Shown here piece after piece: positions 36,536 through 45,823 of a DNA stretch of 63,900 bases; within the stretch, counting starts at the first letter, position 1, and each line of letters begins with the position of its first letter. Origin of the DNA: an uncultured Oxalobacteraceae bacterium (GTDB taxonomy: Bacteria; Pseudomonadota; Gammaproteobacteria; Burkholderiales; Burkholderiaceae); assembly GCA_946479255.1 (NCBI GenBank), contig CAMLFK010000003.1, forward strand, positions 1 through 63,900, in the 5' to 3' direction. The notes below the pieces were generated by a model that had not been told where the DNA came from, searched no databases, and saw nothing but the letters and a program-made list of their open reading frames with translations. The position numbers and the translations under genes are program-made.

Positions 36536-37222
36536 ATGCGCATCCTACTTGTAGAAGACCACATCGAACTGTCCCACTGGCTGGCCAAGGCCCTGCGCGA
36601 CGCACGACTGACGGTCGAATGCGCCGTCAATGGCGCCGACGCCGACAGCCTGCTGCACACGCAGGAATACGCCCTGGTGATCCTCGACCTCACCCTGCCC
36701 AAGATGGACGGGCTCGAAGTGCTGCGCCGCCTGCGCGCACGCGCCGGCAGCAAGGGCCGCACGCCGGTACTGGTGCTCACTGCGCGCGGCGAACTGGAAG
36801 ACCGGGTGCAGGGCCTTAACCTGGGCGCCGACGACTACCTCGCCAAGCCGTTTGAACTGAGCGAACTCGAAGCCCGCGTCAAAGCGCTGCTGCGCCGGGC
36901 CCAAGGCAATGAAACGCTGGTGTTCCAGGCCGGCCCGCTGGAGTTCGACACGGTCGCGCGCATCTTCCGCTATGCCGGCGAAACCGTCGCCCTGACGCCG
37001 CGCGAACACGCCGTGCTCGAAGCGCTGATCACCCGGCCGGGCGGCGCGGTATCGAAAGAAAAGCTGTTCGACGAAGTGTTCTCCCTGATTGATGACGCCA
37101 ACATCGACGCCATCGAACTGTACATCCACCGGGTACGCAAGAAGCTCGACAAACTCGGGGCCGACGCTCCCACCATCAACACCTTGCGCGGCATCGGCTA
37201 CCTGCTGCAAACCCGCGCATAA
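36536..37222 (+). CDS. tctD: OmpR-family response regulator, TctD-like
   Basis: Response regulator of 228 residues. Receiver domain with the acidic pair in LLVEDHIEL, phospho-acceptor in VILDLTLPKMDG and Lys in DYLAKPF. OmpR-type winged helix at the C-terminus (LTPREHAVLEALI, VYIHRVRKKL-like segment, RGIGYLLQ). The best overall resemblance is to TctD, regulator of tricarboxylate uptake. It is co-transcribed with the kinase starting six bases later and stands back-to-back with the porin. Confidence 0.88.
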   Translation: MRILLVEDHIELSHWLAKALRDARLTVECAVNGADADSLLHTQEYALVILDLTLPKMDGLEVLRRLRARAGSKGRTPVLVLTARGELEDRVQGLNLGADDYLAKPFELSELEARVKALLRRAQGNETLVFQAGPLEFDTVARIFRYAGETVALTPREHAVLEALITRPGGAVSKEKLFDEVFSLIDDANIDAIELYIHRVRKKLDKLGADAPTINTLRGIGYLLQTRA

Positions 37223-37228
37223 GCCGGC

Positions 37229-38653
37229 ATGGGACCGCCGCATATAAGCCAACTGCGAAGCCGCCCGCGCCACCTCGGCAGCCTGCGCAACCAGCTGCTG
37301 CGCTGGCTGATCATTCCCCTGGTCCTGCTGGCCGGCGTGTCCGCAGTCTCCACCTACTACAACGCCCTGGCCGCCGCCGACGAGGCCTACGACCGCTCGC
37401 TGCTGGCCTCCACCCGCGCGCTGGCCGAGCGGGTCAGCATCAAGAACGGCAAGGTGGTGGCCGATGTGCCCTACGTAGCGCTCGACAGCTTCGAGACCGA
37501 TAACCTGGGGCGCATCTACTACAAGGTCAGCGGCATCAATGGTGAACTGGTGTCCGGCTTCGACGACCTGCCGCCGGTGCCCGCCAATGTGCCGCGTTCG
37601 GAAGCCTATCCCGCGCTGGTGCGCTTCTACGTGGCCGACTACAACGGCCAGCCGCTGCGCATTGCCGCCCTGCTCCAGCCGGTGTACGACGACACCATGC
37701 GCGGCATCGCCTTGATCCAGGTCGGCGAAACGCTCGACACGCGGCGCGGCCTGACCCGCAAGATTTTGCTGGATACCCTGACCCAGCAGGCGGTCACGGT
37801 GATGGCGGTGGCCGCGCTGGTGTGGTTTGCGGTGCGGCTGGTGCTGCGCCCGCTGATGCAGCTGAAAGAAGCGGTCGAGCGGCGCAAACCTTCCGACCTG
37901 TCCGACGTCGACGAGTCGCTGGTGCACCGCGAAGTACGCCCGCTGGTGGCGGCGATGAACGGCGCCTTGCAGGGCATGCACGAGCTGCTGTCGAGCCAGC
38001 GCCGCTTCATCGCCGACGCCTCGCACCAGCTGCGCACACCGCTGACGGTATTAAAGACCCAGGCCGAGATGGCACTGCGCCAGGATGATCCGGTCGCCAT
38101 GCGCGGCATTGTCGAAGCGATCGCGTCGACGACCGACTCGACCATCCACCTGGCCAACCGCCTGCTTACTTTGGCGCGGGTGGAGCACGGCACCCAGGCG
38201 GCCGAACTGCAGGAACTGTCGCTGACCGGACTGGCGCGCGACGTGGGCCTGGCGCTGGCGCTGCCGGCGGTGCAAAAAGACGTGACGCTGGCACTGGAGG
38301 CCGATGAAAATATCAAGGTGATGGGCCACGCCGTGCTGCTGCGCGAGATGATCAGCAACCTGGTGGACAACGCGATCCGCTACACGCCGTCAGGGGGCAG
38401 CGTCACGCTGCGCGTGCACGACGCACTTCTGGAAGTCGAGGACAGCGGCCCGGGCATTCCCGCTGGCGAACGCGATGCCGTGTTCACGCCCTTCTACCGC
38501 TCCTCGGCGGCGCTGGACACCAACCCCAGCGGCACCGGGCTGGGCCTGGCCATCGTGCGCGAGATCGCCACCTTGCACGAGGCCAGCGTCACTCTGGACG
38601 ATGCGCCATCAGGCGGCCTGGTGGTACGCGTCGCTTGGCTCAAGGATAGCTGA
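37229..38653 (+). CDS. tctE: sensor histidine kinase, TctE-like
   Basis: Membrane kinase of 474 residues with two helices (LIIPLVLLAGVSAVSTYY and TVMAVAALVWFAVRLVL) around a periplasmic sensor of the 2CSK_N type found in TctE. H box FIADASHQLRTPL, N box NLVDNAIRY, G boxes EDSGPGIPAGE and GTGLGLAIV. Its last 14 bases overlap the 3' end of the convergent pirin gene. Likely reports an organic acid, perhaps together with the Bug protein. Confidence 0.88.
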   Translation: MGPPHISQLRSRPRHLGSLRNQLLRWLIIPLVLLAGVSAVSTYYNALAAADEAYDRSLLASTRALAERVSIKNGKVVADVPYVALDSFETDNLGRIYYKVSGINGELVSGFDDLPPVPANVPRSEAYPALVRFYVADYNGQPLRIAALLQPVYDDTMRGIALIQVGETLDTRRGLTRKILLDTLTQQAVTVMAVAALVWFAVRLVLRPLMQLKEAVERRKPSDLSDVDESLVHREVRPLVAAMNGALQGMHELLSSQRRFIADASHQLRTPLTVLKTQAEMALRQDDPVAMRGIVEAIASTTDSTIHLANRLLTLARVEHGTQAAELQELSLTGLARDVGLALALPAVQKDVTLALEADENIKVMGHAVLLREMISNLVDNAIRYTPSGGSVTLRVHDALLEVEDSGPGIPAGERDAVFTPFYRSSAALDTNPSGTGLGLAIVREIATLHEASVTLDDAPSGGLVVRVAWLKDS

Positions 38654-39560
38654 CGGGCCGGCCGGGAATGTCGGGCAGCGGAATGAACTCGGTTTCGCCC
38701 GGCACCGGCGGGAAAGCCTGGCGGCGCCAATCGTCCTTGGCCTGCTCGATGCGCTCGACTGAGCTGGAGACGAAATTCCAGGTCAGGTAGCGCGGGCCAT
38801 CCATCGGCTCGCCGCCCACCAGCATCACGCGCAGGGTGTCCGGGCCGGCGGAGCTCAAGGTCACGCGCGCGCCGGGCTTCAAGACCAGCAGGCGACCGGG
38901 TTCGAACCGGCCGTCGCGGCCCAGGTCCAGCGTGCCCTCGACGATATAAATGGCCTGCTCGCTGTACTCGGCCGGCAGTTCCAGGCGCGCGCCGGGCCGC
39001 ACGGTGAGGTCCACATAGAACAGCGGCGACTGGGTGACGACCGGCGAGGACCGCCCGAAATAGCTGCCCGCGACGATCGTCGCCGCCACGCCCTCGCCCT
39101 CGACCAGCGGCAAGGCGCCCGCTTCGGTGTGGGCGAACGCAGGCGCCGATTCCTCATGGGTGCGGGGCAGCGCAACCCAGCACTGCAGGCCGTAAATGGC
39201 GGACGGCGCCTGGCGTGCCTCTTGCGCGGTGCGCTCCGAGTGAACGATGCCGCGGCCGGCCACCATCCAGTTCACTTCGCCGGGGCGGATGGTCTGCACG
39301 GTGCCGAGGCTGTCGCGGTGCTCGATTTCACCGTCGAGCAGATAGGTGACGGTAGCCAGGCCGATGTGCGGGTGCGGGCGCACGTCCAGACCGCGGCCCG
39401 CCGCAAATACGTGCGGACCCATCTGGTCGAGGAAGACGAAGGGTCCGACCATGCGGCGCTGCTTGTTGGGCAAGGCGCGCCGCACGATGAACTGGTCGCC
39501 CAGGTCGTGGGTGAGAGGAACAACGACTACTTCCAGCGCGCTTTCCAGTTCGTCCTTCAT
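38640..39560 (-). CDS. pirin family protein
   Basis: Bicupin protein of 306 residues. The N-terminal cupin carries the metal-binding residues in VRPHPHIGLATVTYLLDGEIEH and WMVAGRGIVHSER, both highly typical of pirins. The C-terminal pirin domain has EQAIYIVEGTLDLG and MLVGGEPMDGPRY. Bacterial pirins of this type can have quercetin dioxygenase activity or act as redox-linked regulators. The start ATG at 39560 is supported by GGGGA upstream. The 3' end overlaps the tctE-like gene by 14 bases. Confidence 0.92.
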   Translation of the reverse strand: MKDELESALEVVVVPLTHDLGDQFIVRRALPNKQRRMVGPFVFLDQMGPHVFAAGRGLDVRPHPHIGLATVTYLLDGEIEHRDSLGTVQTIRPGEVNWMVAGRGIVHSERTAQEARQAPSAIYGLQCWVALPRTHEESAPAFAHTEAGALPLVEGEGVAATIVAGSYFGRSSPVVTQSPLFYVDLTVRPGARLELPAEYSEQAIYIVEGTLDLGRDGRFEPGRLLVLKPGARVTLSSAGPDTLRVMLVGGEPMDGPRYLTWNFVSSSVERIEQAKDDWRRQAFPPVPGETEFIPLPDIPGRPVSYP

Positions 39561-39646
39561 GGCATCCCCGATGGTGATGGTGAGTACGAACAGCTTAGCG
39601 CAAATCGTTGGAACGGGGCGGAGCAATCATCATCCTGTATGCGGCC

Positions 39647-39686
39647 CGATTCGATGTAGCTTATTATCCTTGCATGATCCGAATCG
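39647..39686. promoter_or_regulatory. inverted repeat between pirin and lysR, candidate LysR site
   Basis: CGATTCG (39647-39653) and CGAATCG (39680-39686) form an inverted repeat 26 bases apart in the 166-base divergent gap. Position is right for a LysR-type regulator controlling itself and pirin. Weak evidence. Confidence 0.35.
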
Positions 39687-39726
39687 AAAAACGGAAAAAA
39701 TCACCACGTATCAACGAAAATTTCGA

Positions 39727-40644
39727 ATGCTAAGAATTAGCCTGGATGCGCTGATCGCCATCGACACCATTGCCCGGCGCGGCTCGTTTGCCGCCGCGGC
39801 CAAGGAACTGTTCCGCGTTCCCTCGACCATCTCCTATACGGTCACCAAGCTTGAGACCGACCTCGGCGTGCAGCTGTTCGAACGCTTCGGCCCGCGCGTC
39901 GAACTGACCGCGGCCGGCGCCGAGCTGCTCAAGGAAGGCCGCTACCTGTTAAAAGCCGCCGGCGACCTGGAATCGCGCGTGCGCCGGGTCGCCTCCGGCT
40001 GGGAGACCGAGCTGACCATCGGGATGGACTCCATGCTCTGCCCCACCGGACTGCTGCCGGACCTGCAAGCCTTTTACGGGGTGGCGGACCAGACCCGGGT
40101 GCGCATCGTCCGGGAGGCATTGTCGGGCACCTGGGAAGCGCTGCTGGACCGGCGCGCCGACCTGCTGATCGGCGCAGCCGGCGAAGGGCCGTCGGGCGGC
40201 GGCTATGCCTCCGAGCCTTTGGGCACGGTGTCCTTCGTGTTCGTGGTCGCGCCCAGCCATCCCCTGGCGGGGGTCGAACACCCCTTGGGCAAGGCCGAGT
40301 TGAGCCATCACCGCGCCGTCTCCGTGGCCGACTCCGCGCGCGTGCTGCAGGCGCGCACGGTCGGGCTGCTGTTCGGCCAGGACACGGTGGCCGTGCCGGA
40401 CATGCTGAGCAAGTACCGATTCCAGCGCGCCGGCATCGGCTTCGGCTTCCTGCCCGAGCCATGGGTGCGCGAGGATATCGAACGCGGTGTGCTGCTCCGG
40501 AAGGAAGTCGAGGAAGCCAAGCCTGAGGAAACCTTGTACATGGCGTGGCGCAGCGGAGAGGAAGGGACTGCCTTGAAATGGTGGCGCAACCGGGTGCGCG
40601 AGACCCATCCGCTGGTCCGGATGCTGGCCCCAAGCGAGGCGTGA
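39727..40644 (+). CDS. LysR-family transcriptional regulator
   Basis: Regulator of 305 residues. N-terminal winged helix-turn-helix (FAAAAKELFRVPSTISYTVTKLETDLGVQLFER) and a C-terminal co-inducer domain with the usual ADLLIGAAGEGP region. The start is the ATG at 39727. It is divergent from the pirin gene, the standard arrangement for a LysR regulator and its target. In many betaproteobacteria a close homologue stands next to a pirin gene (inference from general experience). Confidence 0.9.
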   Translation: MLRISLDALIAIDTIARRGSFAAAAKELFRVPSTISYTVTKLETDLGVQLFERFGPRVELTAAGAELLKEGRYLLKAAGDLESRVRRVASGWETELTIGMDSMLCPTGLLPDLQAFYGVADQTRVRIVREALSGTWEALLDRRADLLIGAAGEGPSGGGYASEPLGTVSFVFVVAPSHPLAGVEHPLGKAELSHHRAVSVADSARVLQARTVGLLFGQDTVAVPDMLSKYRFQRAGIGFGFLPEPWVREDIERGVLLRKEVEEAKPEETLYMAWRSGEEGTALKWWRNRVRETHPLVRMLAPSEA

Positions 40645-40748
40645 CAAGCGTGTGTATATCGGTACGACATACCAGTTGCGGCAAAAGGAATAGATCCGCG
40701 CGCGGCATCGATTTACACTCTTGCAGAAAAATTATTCGAGGACATTCA

Positions 40749-42629
40749 ATGAATCGTGTTTCACTAGTCAAAGGCGGCATCGCCTGCACCCTACTTGCGG
40801 CCAGCGCCATGGCGGCGGCAGACAGCAAATGGCCGATCGACACCTGGCTGTTCACATCCTTCCGCGACAAGGGAGATGGCCTGCACCTGGCCGCCAGCGA
40901 CGACGCGCGCCAATGGAAGGACCTGGGCAAAGTCTTCCTCAAGCCCACCGTGGGCAGTGGCCTGCTGCGCGACCCGCACATCCTGCGCGGGCCGGACGGT
41001 ATTTTCCGCATGGTCTGGACCACCGGCTGGAAGGACAAGGGCATCGGCTACGCAAGCTCGACCGACCTGTTGAACTGGTCCAAGCAAGCCTACCTGCCGT
41101 TGTTCGACAAGGTAAAGGGCACCAACAACGCCTGGGCACCCGAGACCGTCTACGACGAAGCCAGCAAGCAGTACCTGATCACCTGGTCGTCCGACATCGA
41201 TGGCCGCTTCAAAGAGACCAAGTCGGCCGAGCGGATGAACAACCGCACCTACTACGTGACGACCAAGGACTTCGTGGCCTTCAGCGAGCCCAAGCTCCTG
41301 ATCGATCCCGGCTTCGACCACATCGACACCACCATCACGCACGACGGCAAGCGCTACATCGCCGTCTTCAAGGAAGGCGACAAGCAGAAGGCCGGTAAGT
41401 GGGGGCCGATCCACTATGCGGTGGCGGACAAGCTGACCGGCCCGTACAAGCTCATGCCGACGCCGCTGATCACCGAACGCGCCGAAGGACCGACCCTGGT
41501 CACCATGGGCGACAAGACGCGCCTGTACGTCGACTTCTACGCCGGCGGGCGCTATGGCGCCTACGAAACGACCGACTGGAAGAGCTGGACCGATGTGTCG
41601 GACCAGGTACAGGTCGTCAAAGGCCAGCGCCACGGCACGGTACTGAAGGTACCGGCCTGGATGGCCAAGGACCTGGAAAAGTCCACCCCAGCCACGACGG
41701 CTGCCGCGCCGCAGCCGGCCCCGCAGCCGGTGCTGGAAGGCTTCACCGCCGATCCATCGATCCGCGTGTTTGGCGACACCTACTACCTCTACCCGACGTC
41801 GGACAAGGACAACTGGCAGACCACCGATTTTTCGGTATGGTCGTCCAAGAACCTGGTCGAGTGGAAGAATGAAGGCAAGATCCTCGACGTCGCGAACGAC
41901 CTCAAATGGGCCAAGGTGGAAGCCTGGGCGCCGGACGCGGTCGAACGCAACGGCACCTACTACTTCTACTTCTGCGCCCAGCACAATATCGGCGTGGCGA
42001 CCGCCAAGAGTCCGCGCGGCCCCTTCGTCGACGCCCTGGGCAAGCCGCTGATCGCCAAAGGCAGCGGCATCAAGACCAATACCATCGACCCCTACCCGTT
42101 CATCGACGACGACGGCCAGGCCTATCTGTACTACGGCAACGGCGACATGAGCAACGTCTACAAGCTCAAGCCGGACATGATCAGCCTGGACGGCCCGCCG
42201 GCCGTCATCGCGCTCAAAGATCACCGCGAAGGCGTGGTGGTCTTCAAACGCAAGGGCAAGTACTACTTCATGTGGTCGATCGACGACGCGCGCAGCCCGA
42301 ATTACCGGGTCGGCTGGGGCATTGCGGATTCGCCGCTCGGCCCCGTCAAGTCACCCGAAAAAGACTTCATCGTCCTGCAGCGCAACGGCGCCGCGGTCGC
42401 CACGGCCCACCACAGCGTGGTCAACGTGCCCGGCACCGACCGCTGGTACGTGGCTTACCACCGCCACGCCCTCCCCGATGGCAACGGCTATAAGCGCCAG
42501 ACCTTGCTGGTGAAGATGGAGTTCAACGACGACGGCTCGATCAAGCCGATGGACCCGCTAAGCACGCCCTTCCGTCCCGGCGACAAGGGCGAGCCCATTG
42601 TCAATGGCAAGGGCCTGCCCAAGCCCTGA
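40749..42629 (+). CDS. secreted tandem GH43-type glycoside hydrolase
   Basis: Protein of 626 residues with a signal peptide (cleavage after MAAA). Two five-bladed propeller domains of clan GH43 are joined by a Pro/Ala/Thr linker near residue 325. Domain 1 (~27-320) has RDPHIL and NAWAPETVYD, resembling arabinosidase-like GH43 members. Domain 2 (~330-610) shows all three GH43 catalytic regions: D335 in TADPSIRV, the Asp in IDPYPFID and the acid Glu in REGVVVF. Substrate probably arabinose- or xylose-containing plant polysaccharide. Stands alone, and the terminator follows immediately. Confidence 0.87.
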   Translation: MNRVSLVKGGIACTLLAASAMAAADSKWPIDTWLFTSFRDKGDGLHLAASDDARQWKDLGKVFLKPTVGSGLLRDPHILRGPDGIFRMVWTTGWKDKGIGYASSTDLLNWSKQAYLPLFDKVKGTNNAWAPETVYDEASKQYLITWSSDIDGRFKETKSAERMNNRTYYVTTKDFVAFSEPKLLIDPGFDHIDTTITHDGKRYIAVFKEGDKQKAGKWGPIHYAVADKLTGPYKLMPTPLITERAEGPTLVTMGDKTRLYVDFYAGGRYGAYETTDWKSWTDVSDQVQVVKGQRHGTVLKVPAWMAKDLEKSTPATTAAAPQPAPQPVLEGFTADPSIRVFGDTYYLYPTSDKDNWQTTDFSVWSSKNLVEWKNEGKILDVANDLKWAKVEAWAPDAVERNGTYYFYFCAQHNIGVATAKSPRGPFVDALGKPLIAKGSGIKTNTIDPYPFIDDDGQAYLYYGNGDMSNVYKLKPDMISLDGPPAVIALKDHREGVVVFKRKGKYYFMWSIDDARSPNYRVGWGIADSPLGPVKSPEKDFIVLQRNGAAVATAHHSVVNVPGTDRWYVAYHRHALPDGNGYKRQTLLVKMEFNDDGSIKPMDPLSTPFRPGDKGEPIVNGKGLPKP

Positions 42630-42643
42630 GCAGCCCCACACGT

Positions 42644-42683
42644 ACAAAAGGCCGCCACGCGTCTCCACGTGGCGGCCTTTTGT
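42644..42683. terminator. strong bidirectional terminator
   Basis: A 16-bp perfect stem starting ACAAAAGGCCGCC with an 8-base loop. Its A/T ends give a T-rich tail in both directions. Sits between the convergent GH43 and isocitrate lyase genes. Confidence 0.9.
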
Positions 42684-42697
42684 CAAAACAAATCAAA

Positions 42698-44278
42698 TCA
42701 AAACTGATTCATCGTATTGTCTTTGCCGGAGGCCTTCAGGGCCGCTTCGCCGCTGAAGTATTCCTTGTGGTCGTCGCCGATGTCCGAACCGGACATGTTC
42801 TGGTGCTTGACGCAGGCGATGCCCTGGCGGATTTCCTTGCGCTGCACGCCGGCCACGTAGCCCAGCATGCCCTGGTCGCCGAAGTATTCCTTGGCCAGGT
42901 TGTCGGTCGACAGCGCCGCGGTGTGGTAAGTCGGCAAGGTGATCAGGTGGTGGAAAATGCCGGCTTCGCGCGCCGCATCGGCCTGGAAGGTGCGGATACG
43001 TTCATCGGCGGCGCGAGCCAGCTCGGTCTCGTCGTATTCCACGCTCATCAGCTGCGAGCGCTCATACGCCGACACATCCTTGCCCTCGGCCTTCATGGCG
43101 TCGAACACTTGCTGACGGAAGTTCAGGGTCCAGTTGAACGACGGGCTGTTGTTATACACCAGCTTGGCATTGGGGATGACCTTGCGGATCTCGCTGACCA
43201 TGCCACCGATCTGGGCGATGTGTGGTTTTTCGGTTTCGATCCACAGCAGGTCGGCGCCGTTTTGCAGTGAAGTGATGCAGTCGAGGACGCAACGCTCTTC
43301 ACCGGTGCCTGGACGGAACTGGAACAGGTTGCTCGGCAGGCGCTTCGGACGCAGCAGCTTGCCGTCGCGCTTGATGATGACGTCGCCATTGCTCATCGAT
43401 TCGGTCGACACTTCTTCCACATCGAGGAAGGAGTTGTACTGGTCGCCCAGGTCGCCCGGTTCGCGGGTGACGGCAATCTGCTTGGTCAGGCCGGCGCCGA
43501 GCGAGTCGGTGCGGGCGACGATCAGGCCATCGTCCACGCCCAGTTCGAGGAAGGCGTAGCGCACGGCGCGGATCTTGGCCAGGAAGTCCTCGTGCGGGAC
43601 CGTGACCTTGCCGTCCTGGTGGCCGCACTGCTTCTCGTCCGACACCTGGTTTTCGATCTGGATGCAGCAGGCACCGGCTTCAATCATCTGCTTGGCCAGC
43701 AGGTAGGTCGCTTCGGCATTGCCGAAACCGGCGTCGATGTCGGCGATGATCGGCACCACGTGGGTGATGTGATTGTCGATCTTGTCCTGGATGGCTGCTT
43801 TGGCTGCGCCTTCGGCGGCGTCGAGCTGCTGGAACAGGCCGCCCAGTTCGCGCGCGTCGGCCTGGCGCAGGAAGGTGTACAGCTCTTTGATCAGCGCCGA
43901 GACGGCGGTCTTTTCATGCATCGACTGGTCCGGCAGCGGACCGAACTCGGAACGCAGCGCGGCGATCATCCAGCCCGACAGGTAGAGGTAGCGGCGATCG
44001 GTGCTGTTGAAGTGCTTCTTAATCGAGATCATTTTTTGCTGACCGATGAAGCCGTGCCAGCAGCCCAGCGACTGGGTGTACTTGGATGGGTCGGCATCGT
44101 AGTTGGCCATGTCGTTGCGCATGATCTTCGCCGTGTAGCGCGCGATGTCCAGACCCGTCTTGAAGCGGTTCTGGGCGCGCATGCGGGCCGCGTATTCCGG
44201 ATTGATGGCGTTCCAGGCGCTGCCTTCTTTTTGTTTGAGAGCGGCGATTGCCTCGATATCGGTATGGTACTGGGACAT
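42698..44278 (-). CDS. aceA: isocitrate lyase (long proteobacterial form)
   Basis: Enzyme of 526 residues, like the ~530-residue Pseudomonas/betaproteobacterial isocitrate lyases rather than the shorter E. coli form. The catalytic Cys stands in EKQCGHQDGK (family KKCGH). Mg/substrate regions are DIDAGFGNAEATYLLAKQM and LIVARTDSLGA. Splits isocitrate into glyoxylate and succinate in the glyoxylate shunt, needed on acetate or fatty acids. Malate synthase is not in the window. A 14-bp palindrome 123 bases upstream is a candidate operator. Confidence 0.96.
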   Translation of the reverse strand: MSQYHTDIEAIAALKQKEGSAWNAINPEYAARMRAQNRFKTGLDIARYTAKIMRNDMANYDADPSKYTQSLGCWHGFIGQQKMISIKKHFNSTDRRYLYLSGWMIAALRSEFGPLPDQSMHEKTAVSALIKELYTFLRQADARELGGLFQQLDAAEGAAKAAIQDKIDNHITHVVPIIADIDAGFGNAEATYLLAKQMIEAGACCIQIENQVSDEKQCGHQDGKVTVPHEDFLAKIRAVRYAFLELGVDDGLIVARTDSLGAGLTKQIAVTREPGDLGDQYNSFLDVEEVSTESMSNGDVIIKRDGKLLRPKRLPSNLFQFRPGTGEERCVLDCITSLQNGADLLWIETEKPHIAQIGGMVSEIRKVIPNAKLVYNNSPSFNWTLNFRQQVFDAMKAEGKDVSAYERSQLMSVEYDETELARAADERIRTFQADAAREAGIFHHLITLPTYHTAALSTDNLAKEYFGDQGMLGYVAGVQRKEIRQGIACVKHQNMSGSDIGDDHKEYFSGEAALKASGKDNTMNQF

Positions 44279-44400
44279 GGAAAACTCCTGTTATGTAAGC
44301 GAATGAGGAAGCTGATGTGGGTAATTCTGTCGCGCTTCGGCGTGGTCATCAAAAGTGCAGCCGGTAGAGAAATGATAAACGCGTCCGCCTTGTCGCGCTA

Positions 44401-44414
44401 GTCTTATATAAGAC
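44401..44414. promoter_or_regulatory. perfect palindrome GTCTTATATAAGAC upstream of aceA
   Basis: A 14-bp perfect dyad in the 460-base gap between aceA and the lipoprotein gene. The same CTTAT/ATAAG core partly repeats just downstream (CATATAAG). Placed for control of aceA. The regulator is not known, though a GntR-type protein would suit the shape. The rest of 44279-44738 shows no gene. Confidence 0.45.
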
Positions 44415-44738
44415 ATATAAGTCAAATATTTTCGTGTATTTTCAAAGGCTTAACATCATGATTTCGCGATACGAAACGTTTTTCCGCTCAATGGCATGAG
44501 ACGGACGGGCATAAAACTGTATAAATTCCACATCGTGCAATCGCTTTTCGATTTACAAGACGGATGCGTGCGAACTGACTGCAGGATATGGTCGAGCGCC
44601 ACTTTGCTCTGTACGCTTGCGTACCGAGACTGCGTGAATGGCTGTGAGTGGCCTACAATTTTCCGACAATTACCTGACTGTTTTGCATCGCGCGCTGACC
44701 TATGCTCACGCTTCCAACACACTCCAACAGGCATTCAC

Positions 44739-45443
44739 ATGATTCTTCGTAGCACAACACTGACGGCCGCCATCGCATCGCTGTTCCTGCTCTCGGCTTG
44801 CGGCGGCGGCGACACGGTGCATACCCCTCAGGTCGCCACCAGTTTCTCCACCGGTCTGGACGGATGGAAAGGTGGCTTCGCCGATTACACCACCGAGACG
44901 GCACCGACCGACGTCGTATGGGAAACGCGCGCCCTGCCCGCCCCGCTGACCGGCAACGCTTATTACACCGGCGGCACCAACCGCAGCGACGATCTGTTCA
45001 TCTACAGCACCAAAAAAATCAGCGGCTACCAGGCTTCCAAAAACTACAAGCTCAGCTTCGAGATCGAGATCGCGACCAACCAGTCCTCCGGCTGTGTTGG
45101 GGTGGGCGGTTCGCCCGGCGAAAGCGTGTACGTGGTGGCCGGCGCCGCGCCGACGGAAGCAAAGACGGTCCTCACCGCCGGCCAATACCGGGTCAATCTC
45201 GAGCGCGGCAACCAGGCCACGCCGGGCCCCGCGTCCCAGGTGCTGGGCAATGTCGCCAACTCGGTGCAGAACTGCGGGCCGCAGGTCTACCAGTCCAAGG
45301 TCCTGGCCAGCACCGCGCCCTTGACGGTCAAGAGCGACGCCAACGGCGACATCTGGATGTTCTTCGGCATCGATTCCGGCTTCGAAGCCAAGAGCGCGGT
45401 GTTCTACAAGTCTTTCAAAGCCAAGGCCGAGATGGTGCCGTAA
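44739..45443 (+). CDS. putative lipoprotein, function unknown
   Basis: Protein of 234 residues with a lipoprotein signal (MILRSTTLTAAIASLFLLSAC, lipobox LSAC) followed by GGGD. The mature part is rich in Thr/Ser/Gly with a jelly-roll-like composition (STGLDGWKGGFADY, SYxLSFEIEIATNQ-type strands). It may be a carbohydrate-binding-like fold. Two Cys (GCVGVG and NCGPQV) could pair. No known family recognised. Its stop codon begins a 13-bp tandem repeat. Confidence 0.65.
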   Translation: MILRSTTLTAAIASLFLLSACGGGDTVHTPQVATSFSTGLDGWKGGFADYTTETAPTDVVWETRALPAPLTGNAYYTGGTNRSDDLFIYSTKKISGYQASKNYKLSFEIEIATNQSSGCVGVGGSPGESVYVVAGAAPTEAKTVLTAGQYRVNLERGNQATPGPASQVLGNVANSVQNCGPQVYQSKVLASTAPLTVKSDANGDIWMFFGIDSGFEAKSAVFYKSFKAKAEMVP

Positions 45444-45486
45444 GGCCCCGCCGAAAGGCCCCGCCGAAAGGCCCCGCCGCAAGGCC
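45442..45486 (+). repeat. three 13-bp tandem repeats just after the lipoprotein gene
   Basis: AAGGCCCCGCCGA occurs at 45442, 45455 and 45468 (last base C in the third), followed by a partial fourth AAGGCC. The first copy uses the AA of the TAA stop codon. The rest of the gap 45487-45823 has no gene or clear promoter. Confidence 0.8.
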
Positions 45487-45823
45487 GGTGCGCGCTGTCA
45501 AACCGAGCTCAAGCATGGTCGATACACTGGTTTTTTTCACCCACCGACCGCCGAGGGACTCGCCCGGCAAGCCCGGCCCCCATATCAGTTCCGACACAAA
45601 CGCGGGAACTGAGAGAGAGTTTTCACATTTCAGATCAAAAGATGTGGCTTATTTACACGCGGGTATACTGAACCGGTATGGATTGGTTCACAATGCATCG
45701 TCGATATCAGCTTTGTGGCCCACCGCCAAGCCGGCGCGACATTCAGGCGCAATTGGCGCGCGAAATCTTTTTTTAAGCCACTGGCAAAGTGGCATGGCTC
45801 GTATCTACATAGGAGATTCGGCA

